Assembly (NCBI RefSeq): GCF_036013915.1
Contig: NZ_CP107899.1
Span: forward strand, 4,650,001-4,714,000
Reading direction: 5' to 3'
DNA from: Streptomyces sp. NBC_00464
GTDB taxonomy: Bacteria; Actinomycetota; Actinomycetes; Streptomycetales; Streptomycetaceae
DNA length: 64,000 bases
Positions 46,601-53,740 of the stretch are shown here, one piece after another (position 1 is the first letter of the stretch; each line of letters begins with the position of its first letter). The notes under the pieces are model-generated. The model was not told where the DNA came from. It saw only the letters and a list, made by a program, of their open reading frames with translations, and did not search any database. Both the position numbers and the translations under genes were made by a program.

Positions 46601-46881
46601 GGCCCGGCACGGTCACCGGCAGTGTCGACGTGGCGTCGTTGAAGGTGGCGGCCGACTCCCTCACCGGGAAGGACGAGCCGTACGGCACGGGTTGGACGGA
46701 GGCGAGCATCGCGACCGCGATGGGCATCCCCGACGTCAGCGGCGACGGCATCCCCGACATCTGGTCCCGCTCCGGCACGGACGGCCAGACGCGGATCTAC
46801 TTCCCGTCCCGAACCAACACCAACCCGGCGGTCAGGGTGGTCCTGTCGGTGGACTGGAGAACACTGAAGGCGCTGGGCTGA
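43681..46881 (+). CDS. Large secreted FG-GAP/VCBS and DNRLRE-type surface protein
   Basis: 1,066 residues. A signal/anchor lies at about 18-38 (LALTLGLVLVALTTALL). A DNRLRE-like beta domain lies at about 380-555 (SARVGHE-type region, WRMRYSAS, FDVKSAAQ), then an Ig/fibronectin-like part (about 560-770). The last 300 residues are FG-GAP/VCBS repeats with calcium-loop motifs DTGGDSIPDLL (about 775), DITGDKLPDF (900), DINGDKTPDLLW (949) and DVSGDGIPDIW (1018). Related proteins often neighbour actinobacterial RHS genes; here it is divergent from one and may assist its display or export. GTG start at 43681 with GGGAG upstream. No enzymatic motif found. Confidence 0.82.
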   Translation: MSAPHRFLSPFVRTRTRLALTLGLVLVALTTALLPWRSSDEASPPLSHKATEARPAATGPRDEAAAQAEALRTHKQVLVDTATTATSQTWARPDGLMRTRITALPVRAKTAEGTWAPVDNRLRRVEGAADGLGVRPVNPAQPVRFSSGTPGPRADRSFVRLPPSEDPKASGTASAAGPKASSRTVLAELELDGNTVAYTWPGPLPEPVLDGPRALYSEVLPGVDLLLVAREEGGFAQLLIVKNREAAQSKALTTVAYGLSSTTAVFHHDEGSGLVRVKDRSGKEIGSIPTPFAWDSNGRDPELGEGRSTPRTSVATPADVLKLSGLSGIEPGSHQAPMPVELKGDGTGTARLDLHVARSGLLDDPDVRYPVFIDPPFNGDWLGWTVAYKPHPNTSFWNGTNFSSGTSDARVGHESETNGTARSFWRMRYSASLKGATISSASFKVLNNHSWSCTKREFQFWLTGGISSGTTWNKQPSWATEIQRNTFAHGWSSSSCPDDYEAFDVKSAAQKGADNGWSNITFGMRATSESDDQTWRKFKATSAVMEVDYNRPPATPSSVSSTPGGTCNQTTAGATIGKTNLVLSAKSTDPDNNLKGLRFRFWKKGASTPTGTLVTSLSSGKATLTVPSTTLVDKTVYYWDVRAEDSGGRTSAYYPTSGNRCTLTVDGSGPPPPTVESDVFPEATPDGQTWATVDFGKTGPVTFTSEGASKFRWSIDGVNPKDVAATNGTLTLTAFTPSHAGPNALQVYAYDALGNPSKRTDYSFYVPPRDKADGPFDTGGDSIPDLLIVDADGHLRNCVGGPEGDLYGCLAASYDADKQPHPQGHWYDPATGKAALITHYQDVYPGDGSTDLFAVNPDGRFRLYPGDGYGSFDVTRRLEVRLPSNAPAPSTWTQIRATGDITGDKLPDFVLRSGTQFWLLSGYTGATFRTATLMNDDAWGRRDIVNVTDINGDKTPDLLWRNLDNGNMYLRQGRPGTVTGSVDVASLKVAADSLTGKDEPYGTGWTEASIATAMGIPDVSGDGIPDIWSRSGTDGQTRIYFPSRTNTNPAVRVVLSVDWRTLKALG

Positions 46882-46898
46882 CCCACCGGTCACCGGCC

Positions 46899-46953
46899 AA
46901 CAGCCATGGGCTCCGGCCACCCCCTCAGGGGGTGGCCGGAGCCCATGGCTGTT
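46899..46953. terminator. Very long bidirectional terminator hairpin
   Basis: Perfect 27-bp complementarity (46899-46925 with 46927-46953) around one central base, so the real loop opens a few pairs. It lies between convergent genes, 17 nt after the FG-GAP stop. Confidence 0.88.
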
Positions 46954-46994
46954 CAGTAAGCCCTCCCGGTGTTACGCGGGCGCTTCGGTGCGGG

Positions 46995-47882
46995 TCAGAG
47001 CTTCAGGTCCCACTGGGTCGCTTCGTACGTGAAGCCGGGGTTGACCTCGACGGTCAGGTTCTTGGCGTCCGCGGGGGCGTCGAAGGCGTAGAGGACCGTG
47101 ACCTTCTTGCCCGGCAGGACCGTGCCGCTGAAGCCCTCGCCGACCTTGCCGTCGAAGATCTCCTCGGCATCGACCCCGTCCTGCCCGGCGCGCGCCCCGA
47201 CGCTGACGAGTGCGGAGTCGAACTTCTCCTTGCCCGCGTTCTCGATGACGACGGCCACGCGGTAGGCCTTGTTGCCCTTGGTGTGACCGGCGGCGAAAGA
47301 GCCCGCGGAGTACGAGGTCGCGTCGCCGACCGTGACCGTGAGGTCGTCGTCGTAGACCGCCGAGTCGCCGGCCTCCAGGGCCTCGGCGGTGTCCTCCTTC
47401 TTCCCTTCGTCCTTCTTCCCCTCGCCTCCGGTGCCCGCGGCGTCCGCGTTCTTGCCGGTGTCCTTGCCCGTGTCCCCGCCCGCCTTCGGCTTCGCGGAGG
47501 CCGTCGTGTCCGACACCGCCTTGTTCAGGTCGCTCACCGCGTCGTCGACCGCCTTGAACGTGATCACGGCGCCGACCACCGAGAGGATCAGCGCGATCAG
47601 TCCGAGGGCAGCGCCGAACGTGGCCATGTTCTTGTTCGTCGCCTCGCCCCTCTTGGCGCGGCCGCGGCCCACCAGGCCCAGGATCAGCGCGATCAGTCCG
47701 AGGATGCCTGCCAGCCAGAAGAGGAACGGGATCAGACCCGAGACCGCGCCGATGAGGCCGAGGATCAGCGCCGCGACGCCGAGCCCGTTGCGCGCGGGGC
47801 GCAGGCCGGGCGTCTGGGCGGGGATGTACGGCTGCTGCGGCTGCGACTGAGGGGACTGCGGCGGCTGGGTGTACTGGGACAT
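46995..47882 (-). CDS. DUF4190/DUF4352-like membrane protein
   Basis: 295 residues. A Pro/Gln-rich N-terminus (1-28, MSQYTQPPQSPQSQPQQPYI) is followed by DUF4190-like hydrophobic segments (about 33-70 and 88-108) containing LALILGLVGRGRAKRGEAT-like text. A charged Lys/Asp/Glu linker (about 125-165) leads to an extracytoplasmic DUF4352-like beta domain (about 170-295). Likely a cell-envelope protein of unknown role. ATG at 47882. Its promoter may include the inverted repeat at 47971-47994. Confidence 0.82.
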   Translation of the reverse strand: MSQYTQPPQSPQSQPQQPYIPAQTPGLRPARNGLGVAALILGLIGAVSGLIPFLFWLAGILGLIALILGLVGRGRAKRGEATNKNMATFGAALGLIALILSVVGAVITFKAVDDAVSDLNKAVSDTTASAKPKAGGDTGKDTGKNADAAGTGGEGKKDEGKKEDTAEALEAGDSAVYDDDLTVTVGDATSYSAGSFAAGHTKGNKAYRVAVVIENAGKEKFDSALVSVGARAGQDGVDAEEIFDGKVGEGFSGTVLPGKKVTVLYAFDAPADAKNLTVEVNPGFTYEATQWDLKL

Positions 47883-47970
47883 GGCTGTGCCCTTCGGCAA
47901 GTGCGGAGTTGAGTGGTGAGCGGTTCCACGCGCCGCCTTGTGCAGCGACAGGTCAATGACATCATTTCTT

Positions 47971-47994
47971 GTGAACCGAGTCAACATGGTTCAC
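47971..47994. promoter_or_regulatory. GTGAACC-N10-GGTTCAC inverted repeat
   Basis: Perfect 7-bp arms (47971-47977 and 47988-47994) with centres about two helical turns apart, overlapping a TTGACT hexamer on the minus strand. Located in the divergent 227-bp gap, 89 bp upstream of the membrane-protein start and 116 bp upstream of the methylase-like gene. Confidence 0.5.
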
Positions 47995-48109
47995 GATGGT
48001 TGAGGGTGTCCGAGCCGTGAATCGAGTGGTGTGAACAGGTCGGTATGCTCGCCGACGCAGCAGTGAGCACGGACGGGCAGCAGCGGTACGAGCACCAGGG
48101 AGACAGCAA

Positions 48110-50233
48110 GTGCCGGAGAACGCGACAGAGGTGACCGCCGCAGGGATCGCCCGGCTGGCAGGGGTGGGGCGCGCCGCCGTCAGCAACTGGCGCCGCAGGC
48201 ACGCCGACTTCCCCAAGCCCGTCGGCGGTACCGAGACAAGCCCGTCGTTCGCCCTGCCCGAGGTCGAGCAGTGGCTGCGCGACCAGGGAAAACTCGCCGA
48301 GGTCCCGCTCCGTGAGCGCGTCTGGCAGCAGCTGGCCGGACACCCCGCAGGCGCCGTCCCCGCACTGTTCCACGTCGGATGCGCCCTGCTCCTCGTGCGG
48401 GAGCGGCCCTCCGCCTGGCGGGAGATCACGGGGGTGTCGGACGAGCGGATGGCGGGCGTGCTCTCGCTCACGCTGAACGAGGTGCTCACCGACCGGTTCG
48501 GACCGGCCACCGGGACCGGGCGCGCGGTTCACAGCCCGGACCGCTCCGAGCTCCTGCCGTCCGTCCCCCTGCTGCGGGGCGCCGCGGAGCTCGCTGCCGC
48601 AGCCGGGGTCCGCGAGACGTTCGAGTTCCTGCTCGGGCGGCAGCTGGATGCCAATCCGCGCCAGTACACACTCACCCCGCCCGGCCTCGCGGAGCTGATG
48701 GCCGCACTGGCGGACACCGGAGGACGGCCCCCGCGCACCGTCCTCGATCCGGCGGCGGGTACCGGGGCACTGCTGGGCGCCGTCTCGCAGCCGGGTGCGC
48801 TGTACGCGCAGGAGAACGACCCGGACCTGGCGGCGCTCACCGCACTCCGGCTCGCCCTGCACGCCGACTCCGCCGACTGCGCGCTCACCGTGCGCACCGG
48901 CGACACCCTGCGCGCCGACGCTTTCCCCGGCCTCACCGTCGACGCCGTGCTCTGCCATCCGCCGTTCAACGAGCGCAACTGGGGACACGACGAGCTCGCC
49001 TACGACCCGCGCTGGGAGTACGGCTTCCCGGCCCGTACGGAGTCCGAACTCGCCTGGGTGCAGCATGCGCTGGCCCATCTGCGCGAGGGCGGCACCGCGG
49101 TCCTGCTGATGCCGCCGGCCGCAGCGTCGCGCCGCTCCGGCCGCCGTATCCGCGCCGATCTGCTGCGGCGCGGCGCCCTGCGGGCCGTCATCGCGCTCCC
49201 GGCCGGCGCCGCACCCCCGTACGGCATCCCGCTCCACCTCTGGGTCCTGCGCAAGCCGGATGCCGGGCCGCACCCCTCACCCGAACTGCTCCTGGTCGAC
49301 ACTGCCGAGCCCGCCGAACCGGCCTCCTCCCAGAGCGGCCGCGACCGGCTCGACTGGCCGGCCCTGCACGCCGCCGTGCTCGACGCCTGGCGACCGTTCA
49401 GCGGTGAGAGCGGTGAGGGCGGTGAGAGTGGTGAGAGCGGTGAGGCCGGTGAGCGCGGCGAGAACAACCGCTTCCGGCTCGGCACCAGCCGCGTCGTCCC
49501 GGTCATCGAACTCCTCGACGACGACATCGACCTGGCCCCCGCCCGCCACCTGCCCGCCGCAGCCGCGGCGGACGGACCCGCCGAGCTGATCGACGTACAC
49601 GAACGGCTGACGAAGAGTCTCGGGCTCGCAGGCCGCCTCACCCCGCCGCCCGTCGAGGTCTCGGCCCCCGCCCGCTGGCCGCTCACCACCGTCGGTGAAC
49701 TCGCCAGGGCCGGCGCCCTCCAGCTCCGCACCGGCGGCTCGGGCACCGGCACAGGACCCGTCCTCACCGAGCACGACGTCCTCGGCTCCGCCGCCCCCTC
49801 CGGGAGCCTGCCCGCCGACGGACCGCACGAGGAACCCGTGCTCGTCGAACCGGGCGACGTCGTCGTCCCCGTCCTCGGCGGCGGCTCCGTCGCCCGCGTC
49901 ATCGACGACGCCACCGCGGGCGCCGCGCTCGGCCGCAACCTCCAGCTGCTGCGCCCCGATCCGGCCGCACTCGACCCCTGGTTCCTCGCCGGCTTCCTGC
50001 GCGGCACCGCCAACAACCGCCAGGCCAGCAGCTACGCCTCCACCGCGACCCGGCTCGACGCCCGCCGCCTCCAACTGCCCCGGCTGCCGCTGGCCGAGCA
50101 GCAGCGGTACGGCGAACGCTTCCGCACCCTGGCCGCGTTCGAGGACGCACTACGCCTCGCCGGCCAACTCGGCGGACGGCTCGTCCAGGGGATGTACGAC
50201 GGACTGACGGACGGAACGGTCACGCCGAAGTGA
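48110..50233 (+). CDS. HTH - N6-adenine methylase - specificity-like fusion protein
   Basis: 707 residues. An AlpA/MerR-like HTH at 1-60 (IARLAGVGRAAVSNWRRR) leads to a type I-like N6-methylase domain with motif I DPAAGTGALL (about 213) and motif IV C-H-P-P-F (282-286). In active enzymes motif IV is usually N/D/S-P-P-Y/F, so the His may alter or abolish catalysis. A Ser/Gly/Glu repeat linker lies at about 431-451. The C-terminal region (about 525-700) resembles an HsdS target-recognition half (VLVEPGDVVVPVLGGGSVARV, LPLAEQQRYGERFRTLAAFE). No restriction subunit is nearby. GTG at 48110. A regulatory or orphan methylation role is possible. Confidence 0.82.
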   Translation: MPENATEVTAAGIARLAGVGRAAVSNWRRRHADFPKPVGGTETSPSFALPEVEQWLRDQGKLAEVPLRERVWQQLAGHPAGAVPALFHVGCALLLVRERPSAWREITGVSDERMAGVLSLTLNEVLTDRFGPATGTGRAVHSPDRSELLPSVPLLRGAAELAAAAGVRETFEFLLGRQLDANPRQYTLTPPGLAELMAALADTGGRPPRTVLDPAAGTGALLGAVSQPGALYAQENDPDLAALTALRLALHADSADCALTVRTGDTLRADAFPGLTVDAVLCHPPFNERNWGHDELAYDPRWEYGFPARTESELAWVQHALAHLREGGTAVLLMPPAAASRRSGRRIRADLLRRGALRAVIALPAGAAPPYGIPLHLWVLRKPDAGPHPSPELLLVDTAEPAEPASSQSGRDRLDWPALHAAVLDAWRPFSGESGEGGESGESGEAGERGENNRFRLGTSRVVPVIELLDDDIDLAPARHLPAAAAADGPAELIDVHERLTKSLGLAGRLTPPPVEVSAPARWPLTTVGELARAGALQLRTGGSGTGTGPVLTEHDVLGSAAPSGSLPADGPHEEPVLVEPGDVVVPVLGGGSVARVIDDATAGAALGRNLQLLRPDPAALDPWFLAGFLRGTANNRQASSYASTATRLDARRLQLPRLPLAEQQRYGERFRTLAAFEDALRLAGQLGGRLVQGMYDGLTDGTVTPK
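49400..49462 (+). repeat. Seven 9-bp units encoding SGE-type tripeptides
   Basis: Units of AGCGGTGAG and variants at 9-bp steps encode SGE-SGE-GGE-SGE-SGE-AGE-RGE as an acidic linker between the methylase and specificity-like parts. Copy number likely varies. Confidence 0.85.
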
Positions 50234-50354
50234 GCGGAACCACAACGGTTCCGTACAACCCGGGGCCCCTTGTCGGTGTCGCCCTTTACGCTCGGTTCTG
50301 CGCGCACGCCCAGCTGCGCGCGGACGTCCCATGACCAGGAATCCAGGAGCAGCC

Positions 50355-51026
50355 ATGTACGCCCCGGGCCAGCCGCCGACGGCGCCGCGCAGAGTCCCCA
50401 GCAGGGCCTGGATCGTGTCGATGCGCGTGCTGTTCACCGTGCTCTCGGTGTGTTCCTTGGGCCTGCTCCTGTGGGCTCCCCTGCTGCGGCTGGCGATCGT
50501 GCGCCGCAGAGCCTTCGACTGGTGGGTGACCGGAGCCGGCTTCGCATTCGTCTGCGTGCTGCTGCCGATCATCGGAAGGGACGGCGGCGACACCGACCCC
50601 CACGGAGTCGACAACGTCCTCATCCCGCTGCTGCTGCTCGCCATGGTGGGCGCCCCCGTGCACTACATCGTCGCCGACATCCGCCACTACGCGCAGCAGA
50701 CGCGGCAGAACGTGAGGGGCGGCCCCATGCCGCCGGTGCCGGGCTACGCATACGCGCCCACGGTGCCCATGCAGACACCCGCACGGCCACTCGGACAGCC
50801 CCCGGCCCCGCAGCACTACGCACCGCAGCCCTATGCCCCGCCGCAGTACCAGCAGCCCCACCCCACACCTCAGCCCCACCCCGCACCCCGCCCCACGCCC
50901 CCCACCCACCAGCCGCAGCCGCCCACCTCCCAACCGCACCCCACGCCCCACCCCCAGCGCCTCGACCAGGTCCGCGCCGAGCTCGACGAGCTGAGCGACT
51001 ACCTCCGTAAGGAGGAGGGCCGGTGA
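50355..51026 (+). CDS. Proline-rich membrane protein next to kinase
   Basis: 223 residues. Three hydrophobic segments occupy about 18-110 (VLFTVLSVCSLGLLLW, GAGFAFVCVLLPII, VLIPLLLLAMVGAPVHYI). A cytoplasmic tail rich in Pro, Gln and His (about 130-200) and a final helix DQVRAELDELSDYLRKEEG follow. Such tails often bind signalling partners. ATG at 50355 with CAGGAG upstream. Its stop overlaps the kinase start by 4 nt, so the two act together, possibly as membrane anchor plus kinase. Confidence 0.82.
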   Translation: MYAPGQPPTAPRRVPSRAWIVSMRVLFTVLSVCSLGLLLWAPLLRLAIVRRRAFDWWVTGAGFAFVCVLLPIIGRDGGDTDPHGVDNVLIPLLLLAMVGAPVHYIVADIRHYAQQTRQNVRGGPMPPVPGYAYAPTVPMQTPARPLGQPPAPQHYAPQPYAPPQYQQPHPTPQPHPAPRPTPPTHQPQPPTSQPHPTPHPQRLDQVRAELDELSDYLRKEEGR

Positions 51027-52555
51027 GCGGTCGCCTCATCGGCGGGCGGTACGAGCTGGCGACGATCCTCGGCCAAGGCGGCATGGGCCAGGTCTGGACG
51101 GCCTACGACCAGCGCCTGGACCGCCGGGTCGCGGTCAAGCTGCTGCGCCCCGACCGGGTCACCGGCCCCATCGGCAGCGACGCAGCGGGCGAGCTGCGCA
51201 GCCGCTTCGTCCGCGAGTGCCGGGTCACCGCGCAGGTCGACCACCCCGGCCTCGTCACCGTCCACGACGCCGGCAGCGACGGCGACGAACTGTTCCTCGT
51301 CATGCAGTACGTCGAGGGCGCCGACCTCGGCGACCATCTCGCCGAGCACGATCCGTACCCCTGGCAGTGGGCCGTCGCAGTCGCCGCCCAGCTCTGCGCC
51401 GTCCTGTGCGCCGTGCACGCGGTGCCGATCGTCCACCGGGACCTCAAGCCCCGCAATCTGATGGTGCGCCCGGACGGCACCGTCGTCGTGCTCGACCTCG
51501 GCGTCGCCTCCGTCCTGGACACCGACACCACCCGCCTCACCCACACCGGCTCGCCGATCGGATCCCCGGCCTACATGGCCCCCGAGCAGGCCATGGGCGG
51601 CGCCGTCGGCCCGTACACCGACCTGTACGCCCTCGGCGTACTCCTGCACGAACTCCTCAGCGGCGACGTGCCGTTCGTCGGCTCCACCGCCCTCGGCGTG
51701 CTGCACCGCCACCTCTACGAGCCGCCGGCCCCCGTCCGTACGATCCGCCCCGACATCCCCGAACCCCTCGAAGCACTCGTCCTGCGCCTGCTCGCCAAGG
51801 ACCCGCAGCACCGCCCGGCCAGCGCCCAGGAGGTGTACGAACACCTCGCCCCCCTGCTGCCCACCAGGAACACAGGGCACCCCTCGGGCCCGCTCGACCC
51901 GACCCGCCCCTTCCTGCGCCCGCACGCCCCGTGGCCCGACCGCGCCACGACCCCGCCCGCCGACCGGCCCGCTCCGATGCCCGCCCGGCCCGACGTCGCG
52001 GCCGCCGTCGACGAGGTCAAGAGGCTGCTGGGCGAAGGCCGGATCACCCAGGCCGTCGACATGCTCGGCGGCATCCTCCCGGCCGCCGCCGAGCAGCACG
52101 GCGAGGGCTCCCCGGTCGTCCGCATCCTGCGCAAGCAGTACGCGGCGACACTGATGGACGACGGCCAGTACCGCCGCGCCCTGCCCGAACTGCGCCGGCT
52201 GGCCGACGACCGGGCCGCGGAGGCCGGCCCGGCCGACCTCCAGACCCTGCAGTTCCGATACGACGCCGCACAGTGCCTGGAACAGCTCGGCGAACCCGCC
52301 GCCGCACTCGCCGAGTACCGCGCGGTCCTCCCGTACTACGAGAACCAGTACGCGACGAACAACGGCCCGGCACGCTCGTACGAGATCCGCCACCGCATCT
52401 GCCAGCTCCTGCTGGCCCTCGGCGACCACACGGGCGCCCGCGGCCAGCTCCAGGCACTGCTGTACGACACCGAGCGGATGTACGGCCCGCACCACCCGCT
52501 GCCCGTCGAACTGCGCCGGCAACTGGAGCGCCAGCTGAAGGTCAGGGGCGGCTGA
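51023..52555 (+). CDS. Soluble Ser/Thr protein kinase with TPR-like C-terminus
   Basis: 510 residues. A Hanks-type kinase domain (about 7-275) has a glycine loop GQGGMGQVW, the ATP-binding K39 in VAVKLL, catalytic HRDLKPRN (H138-D140), metal-binding D158 in DLG (not the usual DFG), and the activation-segment APE as APEQAM. A Pro-rich linker (about 285-325) leads to a helical TPR-like region (about 330-510, RALPELRRLADDRAAEA and AQCLEQLGEPAAALAEYR). There is no transmembrane span or PASTA domain, so membrane contact may come from the coupled upstream protein. The immunity-type genes begin 31 nt downstream. Confidence 0.9.
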   Translation: MSGRLIGGRYELATILGQGGMGQVWTAYDQRLDRRVAVKLLRPDRVTGPIGSDAAGELRSRFVRECRVTAQVDHPGLVTVHDAGSDGDELFLVMQYVEGADLGDHLAEHDPYPWQWAVAVAAQLCAVLCAVHAVPIVHRDLKPRNLMVRPDGTVVVLDLGVASVLDTDTTRLTHTGSPIGSPAYMAPEQAMGGAVGPYTDLYALGVLLHELLSGDVPFVGSTALGVLHRHLYEPPAPVRTIRPDIPEPLEALVLRLLAKDPQHRPASAQEVYEHLAPLLPTRNTGHPSGPLDPTRPFLRPHAPWPDRATTPPADRPAPMPARPDVAAAVDEVKRLLGEGRITQAVDMLGGILPAAAEQHGEGSPVVRILRKQYAATLMDDGQYRRALPELRRLADDRAAEAGPADLQTLQFRYDAAQCLEQLGEPAAALAEYRAVLPYYENQYATNNGPARSYEIRHRICQLLLALGDHTGARGQLQALLYDTERMYGPHHPLPVELRRQLERQLKVRGG

Positions 52556-52586
52556 ACCGCCGCCGGACCGAGAAAGGGGACGAGCG

Positions 52587-53045
52587 ATGAGCGGTATGCC
52601 GCCGAGTGAGGAGCGCCGGGCCCTCCGGGCGGCACTGGCGGGAGTGGAGAAGGCCGAGTTCGGTGAGGTCGACATCGAGGCGGCCTGCGCGGCCTACGAG
52701 CGGGCCGGCTACGAAGTCACCCCTGCGCTTCGGGAGTTCCTGGGAAACTACGGCGAGACCGTCATCGGCCGGACAGCACCGGGAACGGGCGAGGAGCTTG
52801 TCCTGACGATCTCCGTCGTGGAGGCGATGGGCGTCCATCCACTGAACGTACGCAGTTACTCCCGTCAGCTCGGAATGCCTGCGGTGCCGATCGGAATCGC
52901 CCTGGTGACCGAGGAGAACGTGCTGCCGGCAGAGAACGGCGACATCATCTTCGCCGGTGACGCCGGGATGCAGCGCATCGGAAACGGGTTCGCTGCGGCG
53001 GTGGAGGCATTCGTCACCAGCACCTGGGACAAGACCTTATTCTGA
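52587..53045 (+). CDS. SUKH-3 immunity-type protein
   Basis: 152 residues with a full SUKH-3 pattern: AACAAYERAGYEVTPALREFL, GTGEELVLTISVVEAMGVH, NVRSYSRQLGMPAVPIGI, then the final IGNGFAAAVEAFV helix. Probably neutralises a nucleic-acid-targeting toxin from related bacteria. First of three consecutive genes of different immunity families without an adjacent toxin. ATG at 52587 with AAAGGGG upstream, 31 nt after the kinase. Confidence 0.85.
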   Translation: MSGMPPSEERRALRAALAGVEKAEFGEVDIEAACAAYERAGYEVTPALREFLGNYGETVIGRTAPGTGEELVLTISVVEAMGVHPLNVRSYSRQLGMPAVPIGIALVTEENVLPAENGDIIFAGDAGMQRIGNGFAAAVEAFVTSTWDKTLF

Positions 53046-53121
53046 GCAGAGTCCGTGCCCGCCATGAGCCACGCTCGTACGGACACGACCGGCTCGCATC
53101 GAAACGACATGAGAGGTGACC

Positions 53122-53697
53122 GTGGCTGTTCTGATCGACCACCTGGAGGCACGTCTGGGCCGACTGGCCGGAGCGTGGTCGGTCAGGGACGGCGCTCCCG
53201 AAGGCGCGGCGCAGGTGGGCTGGTTCACCGGTGGTGTCTTCGAGGACATCCAGTCCTGTGCCACCACCACCCTGCACCGGACGCACCTCGTATCACCCAC
53301 CACCGGGGAGCCCCAGCACCTGGAACTGCTCGGCTGCGGCCGCCCCCTTGCCGGGGACGAGTACGGCCCGTTTCCCGGAGTGCTGGAGTGGGTGGCGGAG
53401 CGCCTGGCGACGACCGGGCGGGCGGTCCTTCGCGGGGACGTCGTGCCCTTGCCGATGCCGTTGACCCCGGGCGGTTCCCTGACCGCGCTGTACGCGGCCA
53501 TGCCGGTCTGCTTCGACGACTCCTTCTTCTCCGTCACGTTGGAGAACGGGACACACGTGTCCGTGGTGTGGCTGGTGCCGCTGCACGGCATCGAGGCGGA
53601 GTACGTGGAGAAGCACGGCTGGCCGGACTTCGAGAGCGAACTGACGAAGCAGAACCCCGACCTGTTCGACCTCGGCCGCCCGCAGATGAGCCTGTAG
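53122..53697 (+). CDS. SUFU (suppressor of fused)-domain immunity-type protein
   Basis: 191 residues. The bacterial SUFU fold appears in EPQHLELLGCGRPLAG, a central GGSLTALYAAMPVCFDDS, and the late blocks THVSVVWLVPLHGIEAEYV and NPDLFDLGRP. Bacterial SUFU proteins are known from polymorphic-toxin immunity loci. GTG at 53122 is preferred over GTG at 53116 because AGAGG then has correct spacing. The gap to the SUKH-3 gene is 76 nt. Antidote role inferred. Confidence 0.82.
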   Translation: MAVLIDHLEARLGRLAGAWSVRDGAPEGAAQVGWFTGGVFEDIQSCATTTLHRTHLVSPTTGEPQHLELLGCGRPLAGDEYGPFPGVLEWVAERLATTGRAVLRGDVVPLPMPLTPGGSLTALYAAMPVCFDDSFFSVTLENGTHVSVVWLVPLHGIEAEYVEKHGWPDFESELTKQNPDLFDLGRPQMSL

Positions 53698-53740
53698 AAC
53701 CCGACGCCCGCGCGGCGCTCCGGCCCGTGCAAGGAGACGC

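Noticed and set aside
49400..49462. Possible CRISPR array
   Set aside because: Units are 9 bp, contiguous, in frame and without spacers; the 24-bp repeat at 30388 is likewise coding and spacer-less.
48110..50233. Type I restriction-modification system
   Set aside because: Only methylase and specificity-like parts in one chain; no HsdR-like helicase/nuclease gene in the neighbourhood.
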